Program-made: the position numbers and the translations under genes | Part shown: piece by piece, positions 23,207 through 33,047 of the stretch | Position numbering within the stretch: position 1 is the first letter of the stretch | How the letters are laid out: every line of letters begins with the position of its first letter | Assembly: GCA_036898135.1 (NCBI GenBank) | Contig: CM072515.1 | Span: 67,663,567 to 67,727,566, forward strand | Source: Oncomelania hupensis | Lineage: Eukaryota; Mollusca; Gastropoda; Littorinimorpha; Pomatiopsidae | Length of the DNA stretch: 64,000 bases | Reading direction: 5' to 3' | Notes under the pieces: generated by a model | What the model was told of the DNA's origin: nothing | What the model saw: only the letters and a program-made list of their open reading frames with translations | The model's database searches: none

Positions 23207-24901
23207 TTACACTGCATATCTGAAGCCTGCATACTCTTGTGATGGAAACTTCTTCCGTATCGCAGCCACAAGGCAGGCTGGCAACACTTTCCTGTTCCCC
23301 TTGCCAGTTGTCCCCCAAATCCACCTCACAAAGTTGCAGTAGGCAACATGCCGGTATGTCCTGAAATAAAATATAAGGTTTTACTATATATGTTATATTT
23401 TTGCCTCAGCACAGTATATACTTGTGTCAACTGGTCAGGTCTGCTTTACAAAGTTTTCTGAAAAGCTGGGCTGGAATAACTGAAACATGGCTAAAAGATG
23501 TTCTATAGAAAATAATTAATATAAACTCTTAACTCCATGGATTTTTAATCCGAGCTTTCGCACTATTTATTGTGCTTCATTAGAAAAACAACAATATATC
23601 ATATATATATATAGCTATTTTCTTTCCTACAGTGGTAATTAATACATATAGTAACAGAACAGATACCTTGAGACTTACCTATGTGGATGATCTCTCTGTA
23701 CCTCATTCCGGTAATATTCTCGAAGTTTCTGCTTCAGCAGGACAATTGTTGTTTCAATGGCGTATCTGTGATTAAAAACATCATAATAAGACTTTAGCAC
23801 TAGTAGATCTATAAAACAAATTGGTGTTGCAATACAAATTGTGTCCATAATAGTTAGAATTTGTTGTTTAAAGTTCTTTAGGCAAAAAAACAACTCTTAT
23901 TTGGAACTTGGTAGATATATAGTTGATTTTGATTTTGTGCTGTGTTTAATTAAAGGGGGAAAATTATGAGCAAACCAAATGCGGTAATGAATGTACTTTT
24001 TTGTAACATTAAAATGTGCTTGTAAGTGTGTCCTTGTGCTTTAAAGACGTGTGTAGGTGTGTGTTTGTATACGTGTGTGCTCTTTGATCTTTGTGAGGGT
24101 CAGTGCCTTATAAATAATGCATTATTATTATTATACAATAAAATGTAATGAAATTTTAAGATGCACATAAAGGTTTCTTCTTGTAATTGTGTGGCATGTG
24201 TACATTAAGCCTGAAATGAGTTTTACACACACCTTGACAAGCAATTCACAAATGCCCCTTCATGGTCAGTGATGCAAAGGGGGCCATCCTGTAGGTGGGA
24301 CTCAACCTCCTGATAGAAGTGGCAGCACCTCTTTTCAACATCTTTCTGCCCTGGCCACACCTCACATTTTTTACATTGGCAGAATGTACTGGAACAGTGA
24401 TGTAGGTCCAAGATAACAGTCGGTTGTTGAAACGTTACTTTGATGGTTACACAGTCATGCATCACTACATTTATTACTGATCAAAAGTTTGACAATTACA
24501 ACATTGCACTGTTTCAAACTGATGTTGACAAGACTAGTAGTACTACTACTAGCAGCCCCTTCACTTGTAAAGGCAGACATGAACATCGATGCCTAAACAA
24601 AAATTAAACACTTGAATGGTTCTCAAAGTATCTGAATCAATGAATTAGAGAACGACGCTGAAGAAACCAAAGTCAAAGAAATTTAACTACAAGGCAGTAT
24701 TTGAACAACAAGATTTTCATCACAAGACATAACAATCCGAGAGCGCCAGGAGTGAATGTGCTTTGTTTACCTTGCATCGTCTGCAACATGTGCTGGTTCC
24801 CCCTGCTCTTCATTTTCACTCTCCTCCGATTCCCACTCAATGCCGATGTTTTCCATGGCCGAGGCCAGTGGCTCGAACTGGTACCCTGCATATTCGGCCA
24901 T
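23207..24901 (-). CDS. P2X7-ballast-domain-like protein of the transposon
   Basis: Four exons on the minus strand: 24901-24771, 24388-24233, 23765-23679, 23360-23207 (stop TAA). All phases agree and give 175 aa with no stop. Start: MAEYAGYQFEPLAS. Residues 21-40 are acidic. A cysteine-rich part follows (CQCKKC at 47-52, CC at 65-66, CITDHEGAF at 82-90), then a basic C-terminal part (YRHVAYCNFVRWIWG 127-141, GNRKVLPAC 146-154, IRKKFPS 159-165, YAGFRY 168-173). This order of Cys and aromatic motifs matches the cytoplasmic ballast of vertebrate P2X7 receptors, known to bind zinc and guanine nucleotide. No membrane segment or P2X channel part is present. It lies tail to tail with the transposase, 236 bp apart, inside the same terminal repeats. 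A role as accessory DNA- or nucleotide-binding protein in transposition is inference. Confidence 0.85.
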
Positions 24902-24985
24902 TCTCAGCTTACGCAAAGTAAAACGGTGGTACACAATTGATGATTGAGCTGCGAAAATGTTGTGTCGGAGAAAGTCTACTGCAGA

Positions 24986-24993
24986 TGACGTCA
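24986..24993 (-). promoter_or_regulatory. Palindromic CRE upstream of the ballast gene
   Basis: TGACGTCA followed by CGTG, 85 bp upstream of the ATG at 24901. It mirrors the site at 18413-18420 upstream of the transposase gene, so both genes of the element may answer to CREB/ATF-type factors (inference). Confidence 0.5.
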
Positions 24994-25196
24994 CGTGTTT
25001 AGGCCTACTTCCAACCGTCTCGCGATACTCTCGCACCAAGAAATAATTGGGTCAGCAAACTGCCTTTCTACTACCTTTAAAGTGCAAAAGTAAATAAGCG
25101 GATGACCTTGTTCAGGGTTAACATTTTGTTGAAATGCTACTCCCAAACGCCATTTTGCTACTCCCAAGTTGCCTTTTTGTTACTCCCGACCAACAA

Positions 25197-25214
25197 TAGC
25201 AGTTGGCAGCTCTG
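25197..25214 (-). repeat. Right terminal inverted repeat
   Basis: Its complement reads CAGAGCTGCCAACTGCTA. It is followed by the target duplication CACACC (25215-25220) and then by the SINE VNTR. Confidence 0.9.
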
Positions 25215-26095
25215 CACACCCCAGTCTACCTACACGCCCCAGTCTACCTACATGCCCCAGTCTACCTACACTCCCCAGTCTACCTAATCTACCTACACGC
25301 CCCCAGTCTACCTACACACCCCAGTCTACCTACACGCCCCAGTCTACCTACACGCCCCAGTCTACCTACACGCCCCAGTCTACCTACACGCCCCAGTCTA
25401 CCTACACGCCCCAGTCTACCTACATGCCCCAGTCTACCTACATGCCCCAGTCTACCTACATGCCCCAGTCTACCTACACGGCCCCAGTCTACCTACACGG
25501 CCCCAGTCTACCTACACGGCCCCAGTCTACCTACACGGCCCCAGTCTACCTACACGCCCCAGTCTACCTACACGCCCCCAGTCTACCTACACACCCCAGT
25601 CTACCTACACACCCCAGTCTACCTAGTCTACCTACATGCCCCCAGTCTACCTACATGCCCCCAGTCTACCTACACGCCCCCAGCCTACCTACACTCCCCC
25701 AGCCTACCTACACGCCCCCAGCCTACCTGCACGCCCCCCAGCCTACCTGCATGCCCCCCCCAGTCTACCTGCACGCCCCCCAGTCTACCTACACGCCCCC
25801 CCTCCTCAGTCTACCTACACGCCCCAGTCTACCTACACGCCCCAGTCTACTCACACGCCCCAGTCTACCTACACACCCCAGTCTACCTACACGCCCCAGT
25901 CTACCTACACGCCCCAGTCTACCAACACACCCCAGTCCACCTAGCTGTGAATGGGTACCTAGACATGTTTTACAACCAGGGAAGGTAAAGCAGCGAGGTA
26001 GAGGAGATTGGCACCTCCCTCATTAAGCTGGACTAGAGAAAAGGTGTCACAAATGCTTCCCTCTCCAATGACTGAAAGGTTACAGGGACACCTTC
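25215..26095 (+). mobile_element. Expanded SINE VNTR (18-19 bp units) and SINE tail
   Basis: About 40 units of CCCCAGTCTACCTACACG with CACA/CATG/CACGG variants run from 25215 to about 25943. The array continues into a unique tail (GCTGTGAATGGGTACCTAGA, then GGTAAAGCAGCGAGG) ending near 26095. The tail resembles the body of the SINE at 19974-20285, so the VNTR is an internal expansion of a SINE. The long frame rich in Pro, Thr and Tyr across the array is a by-product of units that are multiples of three. Confidence 0.8.
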
Positions 26096-26099
26096 ATCA

Positions 26100-27150
26100 T
26101 TTTACAAGATCATGTGTATATTAGTTTAAAAGATTTACTTTTTTTTTTTTTCAAAGCTCAACAATTAATTACCTAATGAACTGTGTTTGTGTGAAAGACT
26201 TGGATTATATATATAATTCTTATAGAGTGCCGTTCCAGCTCAAGAGATTTTCTTGAATTGAAATGTTTCTTTATGCAACTAGTGGTATTGTAACTGCTTT
26301 ATGTTATCAATTGTAATTAGATTTACAATTTGTACATAACAGGATAACAGGAATTTATTTCGCCAATTGACATGTAATAGATACAACAATCGTAATATTA
26401 TTTGGTGTTGGACAATGGCAGAATGTTTTATATTTAACAACATGTGGTTTCAAGCTCAACATATGATTGTGTAACTGTTTTGGGTTGTTTTGGTGTTGCA
26501 TGATCTGAATTTTGTTGAACTGAATTATCCCATGGTTTATTTTGTACAGCAGTGGTAATGTAGCTGCTTGACATATTGAATATTATTTGTGTGTGAACGT
26601 TTAGTACTTCTGTATTAGTTCTTTAATATAAACAGTATATGACTGAATGTTAATAATACATTTGTGTGAGCAATGCTGTGTCAATATGTTGCAATATGAA
26701 TTAGTGATGGAACGTTTAACCACAAAGTATCTGGCTGCTATGGGAAGCAGAGTTGACGGTTTGTACAAAGATGGATTGTAAATTGGTGCCATTCAATGCT
26801 GAACTACATTACATTACATGGTTATTGCTTTAGGTCCAGTGCTGAACTATATGTGGGCTTCATGAATGAGAGTATACATAATGAGAGTATAAAGCAGTAC
26901 TGTGATTATAAAAGTGCAAGCAAAGTTGTGAATTTCTGAAACGATTTCTCACATTTTTACATCAATTTTCCTTATGGGGTAGCAATGTAATTATAATAAT
27001 TTTGTTGAACATTTTGTGAATTTGATACATATTTTGTTATCATGCTTAATACTACACAGGATGTACAAAAGTCAACTTTATTCTGTTTTCCTCATAATTA
27101 GCATGTAGGATTTTTTTTTAATCTACAGCTTCACATTTTTACTTGCAGAT
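26100..27150. other. AT-rich intergenic sequence
   Basis: No gene recognised. A short family A 3' end in minus orientation, with an ATTAC run, lies at about 26805-26850. Confidence 0.5.
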
Positions 27151-27154
27151 CACA

Positions 27155-27590
27155 TCTCTTGCTGTTCTATCAATCTACTATGTTCTTCACTGAAACCAGT
27201 CATCTACCTTTTTTCTTAAAAAACTCTCCCAAAACTCCTCATTTGTGTATGGGGTCTGTTGGGTCAGCTTGGGGATATTGGACGCTTTCTGCCAAATGGT
27301 CATTAGAGCTTTCTGTGGTATTATTATTTAGCAACATACGCATTTTTTATGTATGTGTTTCATTAATATTTTATAATGATGTTTATATTCTGTTTTGTTT
27401 TTGTAAATGGAAGCTCGATAAATTAGAGTCCAGCCTCAGTGTCTCCTGCACAGGATGCTGGTGGAGTGCCTTCAGTGTTACCATTAGGGTTGTTTCAGAT
27501 CTTTTGTACAGATGAGCCCTCTTTAAACCAAGTTGTGGTCTTGATTCGGCTCTTTGCAGTCTGCAGGACCTTATAAAAATGACTAACTAG
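27155..27590 (+). mobile_element. Short retroelement, family A (copy 3)
   Basis: It carries the CATCTACCTTTTTTCTTA block, the GTGGAGTGCCTTCAGTGTTACC block and the GGCTCTTTGCAGTCTGC block in the family order, with a small internal deletion near 27460. Its 3' half is also the left edge of the 3-kb direct repeat that recurs at 48877. Confidence 0.7.
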
Positions 27591-27786
27591 CTTGCATCTC
27601 TTGTGTATTGTTTGTGTTCCCGATCTGATGTTTATTATCATTAGACCATACAGAACAATGCCTGTGTATTGTTGGTTTGCTGGATGTTCACATATTTTAT
27701 GTTGCATGTGGTCTTTTATTTCAATGCATAGGAGTGTTAACATCTCCTTTGTAGCGTAACAGATGAGAAATGCATCAATCAATCAA

Positions 27787-27788
27787 AT

Positions 27789-27864
<76 letters not shown>
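27787..27864. repeat. (ATG)n microsatellite
   Basis: An ATG run of about 78 bp in repeat B copy 1. The equivalent run in copy 2 (49986-50044) is shorter. Confidence 0.97.
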
Positions 27865-27866
<2 letters not shown>

Positions 27867-29493
27867 GTAACTGAGCTGATTATCTCTGTCACAGCATGCT
27901 TAGGGCACATGGAAAGAAAGGGAAATCCTGGGTGAATTGTTTGAGTTTAGATCTGAGAAGGGTTCTGTTGGAGGAAAACAGAATTAGCTGAAATGTTGAA
28001 ATTTTTTCTCCCTCTAATTTCCTGCAATGGACGATACATGATAATAATAACACAGATGATTGGGTTCTTATTTTTTGTCCTCATTTGTATTTCATATTTT
28101 GCTTAATAAAGTACACCAAACAATATTTTGGGGAGGGTCAGTGTTTGTGTGGTTTGACGACGTTTTAAATAACTGCAGTTCTGGGAAGTACACTACATTC
28201 ATTCGTAGGTCTCCATATTCAGTCAGCGTGAACACTGACCTGACTGGAATGACCTTTCATGCTTGTAGTATATTTCGGCTTTACCAGAATAGGGAATTGC
28301 AGGTGGCACTGTGGTTGAAGAATATTATACAGGTGTGATGCACAGTGTATGAACAGTGGGTAGTAGTACACAAAAGTTCAGGCAGACCGTTGGGACCACC
28401 ATACCCCACCCCTCTCCAATGCTTTCCACACCACTCGCATTAAAAAAGAAAGAACGGAACATTGCCTTTTTATTATTTTTAATGTCAAAAACATTTCCAA
28501 AATACAAAGTTCATAAATACAATGCACATTAATGAACTTCTCAAACACATATAAAGTAAAATCACTTCAAACCAAAGGACATCTAGAAAACCAACAAATA
28601 AAATGTAACCAAAGCAAAAGAACACACAAAATGCTGTAAAACAATGAATATTATGAATGCTGAAGTGGAACTACAAAAAAATTATAGTATATGCTAACCG
28701 TAAACCTTAACCCTAGTATAAAACATATTAAAATACAAGCAGCCCTAGATATGAATACTGGTTATTTGTAAATATTAGTTGACTTGTTAACTAACGTGAT
28801 CATGCGTCTGACTGAAAATAAAAGCATCCCAAAAAGACTGAAATATCTACACAAATGAACAAGCATTAACAAAGAACAGCTCTGGAGAAGAAAAAAAAAC
28901 CTATGGTGCCCACACCCAACTTTGCAATCAACATCAAAACACTCAAGACTATGTTATATGTCTCCCATCAACATGCTCCAGAAAGATCTAGGCACAGATT
29001 GGCTCATCAGCCACATACACAAACACTTGGACCCACTGCGGTCCCCAACCATATACAAAATTACTTATGTCTTATGTCTTACACTGAAATCACTGGTCAT
29101 CGTCTTGACAAACAGGACAAATATTCTAAATTCAATGACAAACAACAGGACAGAGCAAGTAGTGCCAAAATGGCAAAGATCAACAACAAAACAGCAAATG
29201 ATACAAAAAAATCAATGATAAACATGTCACCAACACGTATTCAAAATTCAATGACAAAAACGACAGGACAGAGCACAATATTACAAACATTCAATGATAA
29301 ACAATTCAGAACCCGTAATCAACATTCATTGACAAATAACACAACAGGGCTAACAATCAGCTTACTGGAAAACTGAAAGACACACTTTTTGAAAGCCCTC
29401 TTTTGCCAAGTCTAGAACCACAGTCACACTCCAGGGACTGTATACCAATTTACTTGTTACTCAAATGGCTTTGTGAGGAAGCAACATTTTACC

Positions 29494-30532
29494 CAGTGAT
29501 CGTCCTAGGGATTTGCAAAACTGGTACAACGTCACAGTAAACAAACCCACTGGAACACAAACCGGTAGGCCAGTCACGGAAACCGGTATGACCCATAACA
29601 AAGCTTAATAATGCGTCACTATTTTTGCCACCGAAAATCTGCCGACGAATGCAGTGATTAATTTATTGCTCACCGTAAAGCCGACTATAACTGAAACGAT
29701 GTTTGCCAAAAATAAAAGTAAATAACAGACCTTTCTTACCTATTTCCGTCGCATTTTGCTTTTCTCGAACACCTCCCTCGCTCTGTCGACGTCGAATTCT
29801 TCTAAAGACTTTCCGTCCCATCTCAGCATCATGAGCTTGCTAACACGGGCCTCGCTGAGGCGATTGCGGGCTGATGTTTTGATGGTGTTCTGCAGACTCC
29901 ACAAAATCAGGATACTGCTGCCACAGATTACGGATTCCACACTTGCAAGCTGCCTCGAACGAATCCAAACCATAGTTCGCTAAAGCAGCAGTCTTGAAAG
30001 GTGAAAAAGCCCGTCGCGTTCTCTCAGCGTTGATGACAGTCGTGTAGTGACGTGTCAAAACATCCAGTTCAGCTTCACCGTATTTTCCGAGTCTGTCTCT
30101 GTCAGCTGGGTAACGCTCAACATCATACACTGTTGCAAGAGCAGACAAAACAGTGACTTCAGCATCCGGAAAACGTGCACGAAATGCATCTATCAGACTC
30201 TGAATAAAATCTTCCCTGATTTGCTGGTACTGATTACGATGATGAAGGTGTGTCAGTTCTGTGTTCTGAAATGTTGAACCCTGCAGTGAGTTGACAAACT
30301 CGGTCTCATTTTCACCAGGTGTTTGGACAAGTTGATTCAGTGCATGATTGGTACTTTCTACCATTGGTTTGATTGAAGAGAGGTTGATACTGTCTTTTTT
30401 TTTCTCTTTTCCTTTATTTTTGAAACCAGTCAAACAAAATAAGAACCGGTAGGCTCTACCGGCTACTGAGTTTTCAACCGGTATTTTTATTCTCAAACCG
30501 GTAAAATACCGGTAAATTCCGGTGAAATCCAT
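29494..30532 (-). pseudogene. Truncated hAT transposase
   Basis: The minus-strand frame 30532-29840 encodes about 230 residues (FIQSLIDAFRARFP, VLSALATVYDVERYP, FKTAALANYGLDSF). It continues after one frameshift near 29890 into 29742 with a hAT C-terminal dimerisation-type end (NRLSEARVSKLMMLRWDG, FDVDRAREVFEKSKMRRK). The N-terminal half is missing. The left end starts CAGTGATCG; the right end, rich in CCGGTA motifs, lacks a matching terminus, so the element is cut off there. Copy 2 of repeat B lacks the block, which dates the insertion after the duplication of B or shows a deletion. Confidence 0.75.
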
Positions 30533-31692
30533 CTATGATCAACTCAACTAAAAAAAAAACACCTAAATATAGCTAAAACATTTATGAAACATTTAACATA
30601 CCAAAACATTCCTATAATTGAATTTTTTTTCTCAAACATGTAACATACTAAAATTAATATTTCTATGGCTTAACATATTATCAAAACAATTAAACATATT
30701 AACACTTTTTTTTTAAATTACAAAAACAACAACAAAAAACTCAAACAAAACGAAAAAGCAAACAAACCAAAAACATAATATGACAATTTAGCTTTTTTAT
30801 GAAATTGATACAAAACAGCATGAAGTACACAAATTATGTACATTAGATATTAATCTCCTGGATATTAACTATCATATAATCATACCACAAAATAATATCA
30901 AAAGTTCTTCATAACCAAATTCAAGATGTAAATCGAGGCTAATTCATAATGGGCAGAGTTCTTGCAGAATATAATCAAGAAGATAGCAAAATACACGTCT
31001 TACAAACACAGTTCAAAAGTAACAATACTCACCAAGTTGCAGAGTTTTGTTATGTCCGAGCTATCTCCCTCAATTTCGTACTCTTTTTTCACATCAAGGA
31101 GCATTCTGGCTGCCTTGACATGTTTCTTGATATTGTTGAAACAGGTAAACTGGTTGATCCTCTCCTGCACCCAGTTATCTTCCTCACCTTGCAGCTTTTC
31201 CAGCTATTTCCCCAGCTCATCATAGCGGTAACAAGAAGCAGGGTCTGCACGGAACAGGCTGAAGACCTTCTCCGTTTCAGCCAGTGTGATGGTGCCGTTG
31301 GCCATTTTGGTGCACAGCGCCTGCCATTCTTTGTCCATCTCTTTCCACAGCTGTTGAAAGGTACGCCAGAACTGCTGCCCGCTCAGGTCTCCTTTGTCCT
31401 TGGCCGCATCAGTGAACATGGTCTTGAATATGTATGACTTGATCCTCAATCCAAACTGCGGCAGTACAGCCAGCACGTCAGGCGCCAGCTGCCAAGGGTT
31501 GCATGTGGGTCTGTATACTTTCAAATCTTTAATGCTGTCTGGTGCAGCTATCTGACTCACTGCAGACAAGGGGAGGGTGGAGTTGTTGCGAAGATTTTCT
31601 ACCTGCTTTAGAACAGCCTTCAAATCCCCTGGAACACAAAGGCCCACAAAGCACAAACATCAACATCGCGCATAGAATTGAGGCATGGCAAC

Positions 31693-33041
31693 CAGAGGTG
31701 CCAACCCCCTCTGTGGTTTTTCAGTAGTAATTACAAAAATTTTCAGTAGTTTTAAAAATGTTTCAGTAGTATACATCACTCAAGGTGCACAGCGAGAAGC
31801 CGATGGAATTTAATACCCATGTTATACAAACAAATATCAAGAAGAGTTTACATAACCAAATAAAAATTTATAAAATTTCACAAAGTCTCTTTTGGCAGAA
31901 ATGTTGATTAACGATTTCAACACAAACACACACTTGACACTGTCTTGCTTCCCATTATACTGCTTGTTCATTCAATGTAACAGCTTCAAAACATGTTCAT
32001 ACACACAGAGCACATTATTTACAGCAATGTGGCCCTCTAGAAATTATTCTTTGGGTAACTGTTGAGATGTTGCTGATTTGCATTTCTTAAGGAGACGGTC
32101 ACTTAGGACAGTGTCATAGCAAGGACAAGTTGCTCTGGATTTAAGTGTCAAGATTGAAGGCAGGGTACTGCTTCCCATCGTTCCATGGAAGTCATTGTCA
32201 CTGACACTGTCGTCATCTTTCTTTGCACTAAAGTAACTCACCTGTGTTACTCCTTTTAGGGCTGATCCTGCACGAATATGTTTCAGCGACTTTGTATGCC
32301 GGAAAACATCGTCATACCCACCATGGGCGACCGAAAAATCTGACTCACATATTGTACCTCTTGCGTAAGAATTTGAAATGCTAGAAGGCTTAATGCAGGG
32401 AAATTCATTGGTATAGGTCGATTTAAAATGCTGACAACTTGACTTGGCCCCACAGCCCTGAAAATGAAAAAAAGGTCCCACTAGCCTTTGGCTAGTAGCT
32501 TAAAAATTTTACTAGCCAAACTAAAAAAAAGTTCATTTTAGCGCACTCGCATTTGGCGACTGAAGTTTTTTTTTTAGTCGCCAATTTTTTTTTTCACTAT
32601 CCATGGCGATTAAATTAGTCGCCATTTTCAGGCCTGCCCCAGGTGCAAATGCTGATGGATCACTACTGCTTGGCCGTTTTCTTGGCCGTCCTACACCCCT
32701 AGCACTCATGATTCTTGTAAAGAAAGTAAACTACAGTGGCAGAGAAATCCCACACAATGAAACTTTCATCAGACTTTAATTTAAGCAGCGAAAGTGAACA
32801 ATATAAATTTTCTGATTGGCTGATTAGCTTAAGTCATGTGACATGGCTTGTGCATCTGCGATCGGTTCCACACTGTCAGTGCCTCGACCGTTGCGCATTG
32901 CGCTAGGTGTGAAAGATAAATGTAAAAAAAATTTCAACTGCTCAATTTTTTTCCGTAATTATTTCGGCAAATCCGTAATTCCGTAGTTTTTCATTTTTTC
33001 TGTAAATTACTACGGGAAAACCGTAGGGTTTGGCACCTCTG
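31693..33041 (-). mobile_element. Nonautonomous hAT-like element, 6-bp target duplication
   Basis: The ends are inverted repeats starting CAGAGGTGCCAA on both sides. GGCAAC flanks both ends (31687-31692 and 33042-33047), a 6-bp target duplication. On the minus strand an N-terminal piece (MSARGVGRPRKRPSSSD at about 32708, AT-hook-like) and a BED-like finger (ARGTICESDFSVAHGGYDDV...H...H, within 32481-32044) remain, but no catalytic region, so this is an internal deletion derivative. The coding part is interrupted by a 184-bp MITE (32453-32636). It lies in the large intron of the RNF213-like fragment. Confidence 0.8.
32453..32636. mobile_element. 184-bp MITE nested in the hAT-like element
   Basis: Terminal inverted repeats CAGCCCTGAAAATG and CAGGCCTGAAAATG (13 of 14 match) and a 5-bp CCCCA target duplication (32448-32452, 32637-32641). 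Removing it with one CCCCA rejoins the minus-strand frame of the host element (FAPGA to KSSCQH). The interior has GGCGACTAATTT- and GGCTAGTA-type motifs. Confidence 0.8.
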
Positions 33042-33047
33042 GGCAAC

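Larger units (their letters stand above)
17791..25214. mobile_element. Complete two-gene DNA transposon (THAP-DDE + ballast protein)
   Basis: The element is 7424 bp long. Its termini are 18-bp inverted repeats, CAGAGCTGCCAAGTGCTA on the left (17791-17808) and CAGAGCTGCCAACTGCTA on the complement of the right end (25197-25214), with one mismatch. It is flanked by CACACC on both sides (17785-17790, 25215-25220). Deleting it with one CACACC rejoins the 18-bp VNTR of the host SINE exactly, which is strong evidence for a 6-bp target duplication. Both subterminal regions carry short CTACKCCC motifs. It contains two convergent, apparently intact genes: the transposase (18486-22970, +) and a ballast-like protein (23207-24901, -). 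The superfamily is unclear: the transposase looks Kolobok- or P-like, but Kolobok elements duplicate TTAA and P elements 8 bp. Confidence 0.88.
27418..30895. repeat. 3-kb dispersed direct repeat B, copy 1
   Basis: It matches 48877-52095 in the same orientation at very high identity by eye over several long blocks, for example 28060-29490 with 50210-51730 and 30533-30890 with 51750-52090. It contains a (ATG)n run (27787-27864) and a long A-rich, C-rich noncoding part. Compared with copy 2 it has the hAT fragment 29494-30532 and lacks the 703-bp family A element. No gene or terminal repeat was recognised. Confidence 0.85.

Noticed and set aside
17791..25214. TTAA target site expected for a Kolobok element
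   Set aside because: The flanks are CACACC on both sides and no TTAA is found at the junctions.
25169..26026. Long open frame (285 codons) rich in Pro, Thr and Tyr
   Set aside because: It is the translation of the 18-bp SINE VNTR; three overlapping frames stay open for the same reason, and there is no non-repeat domain.
28903..29376. Open frame of 157 codons in repeat B
   Set aside because: The sister copy at 51130-51600 does not keep the frame, and the composition is low-complexity (Asn, Thr, Lys).
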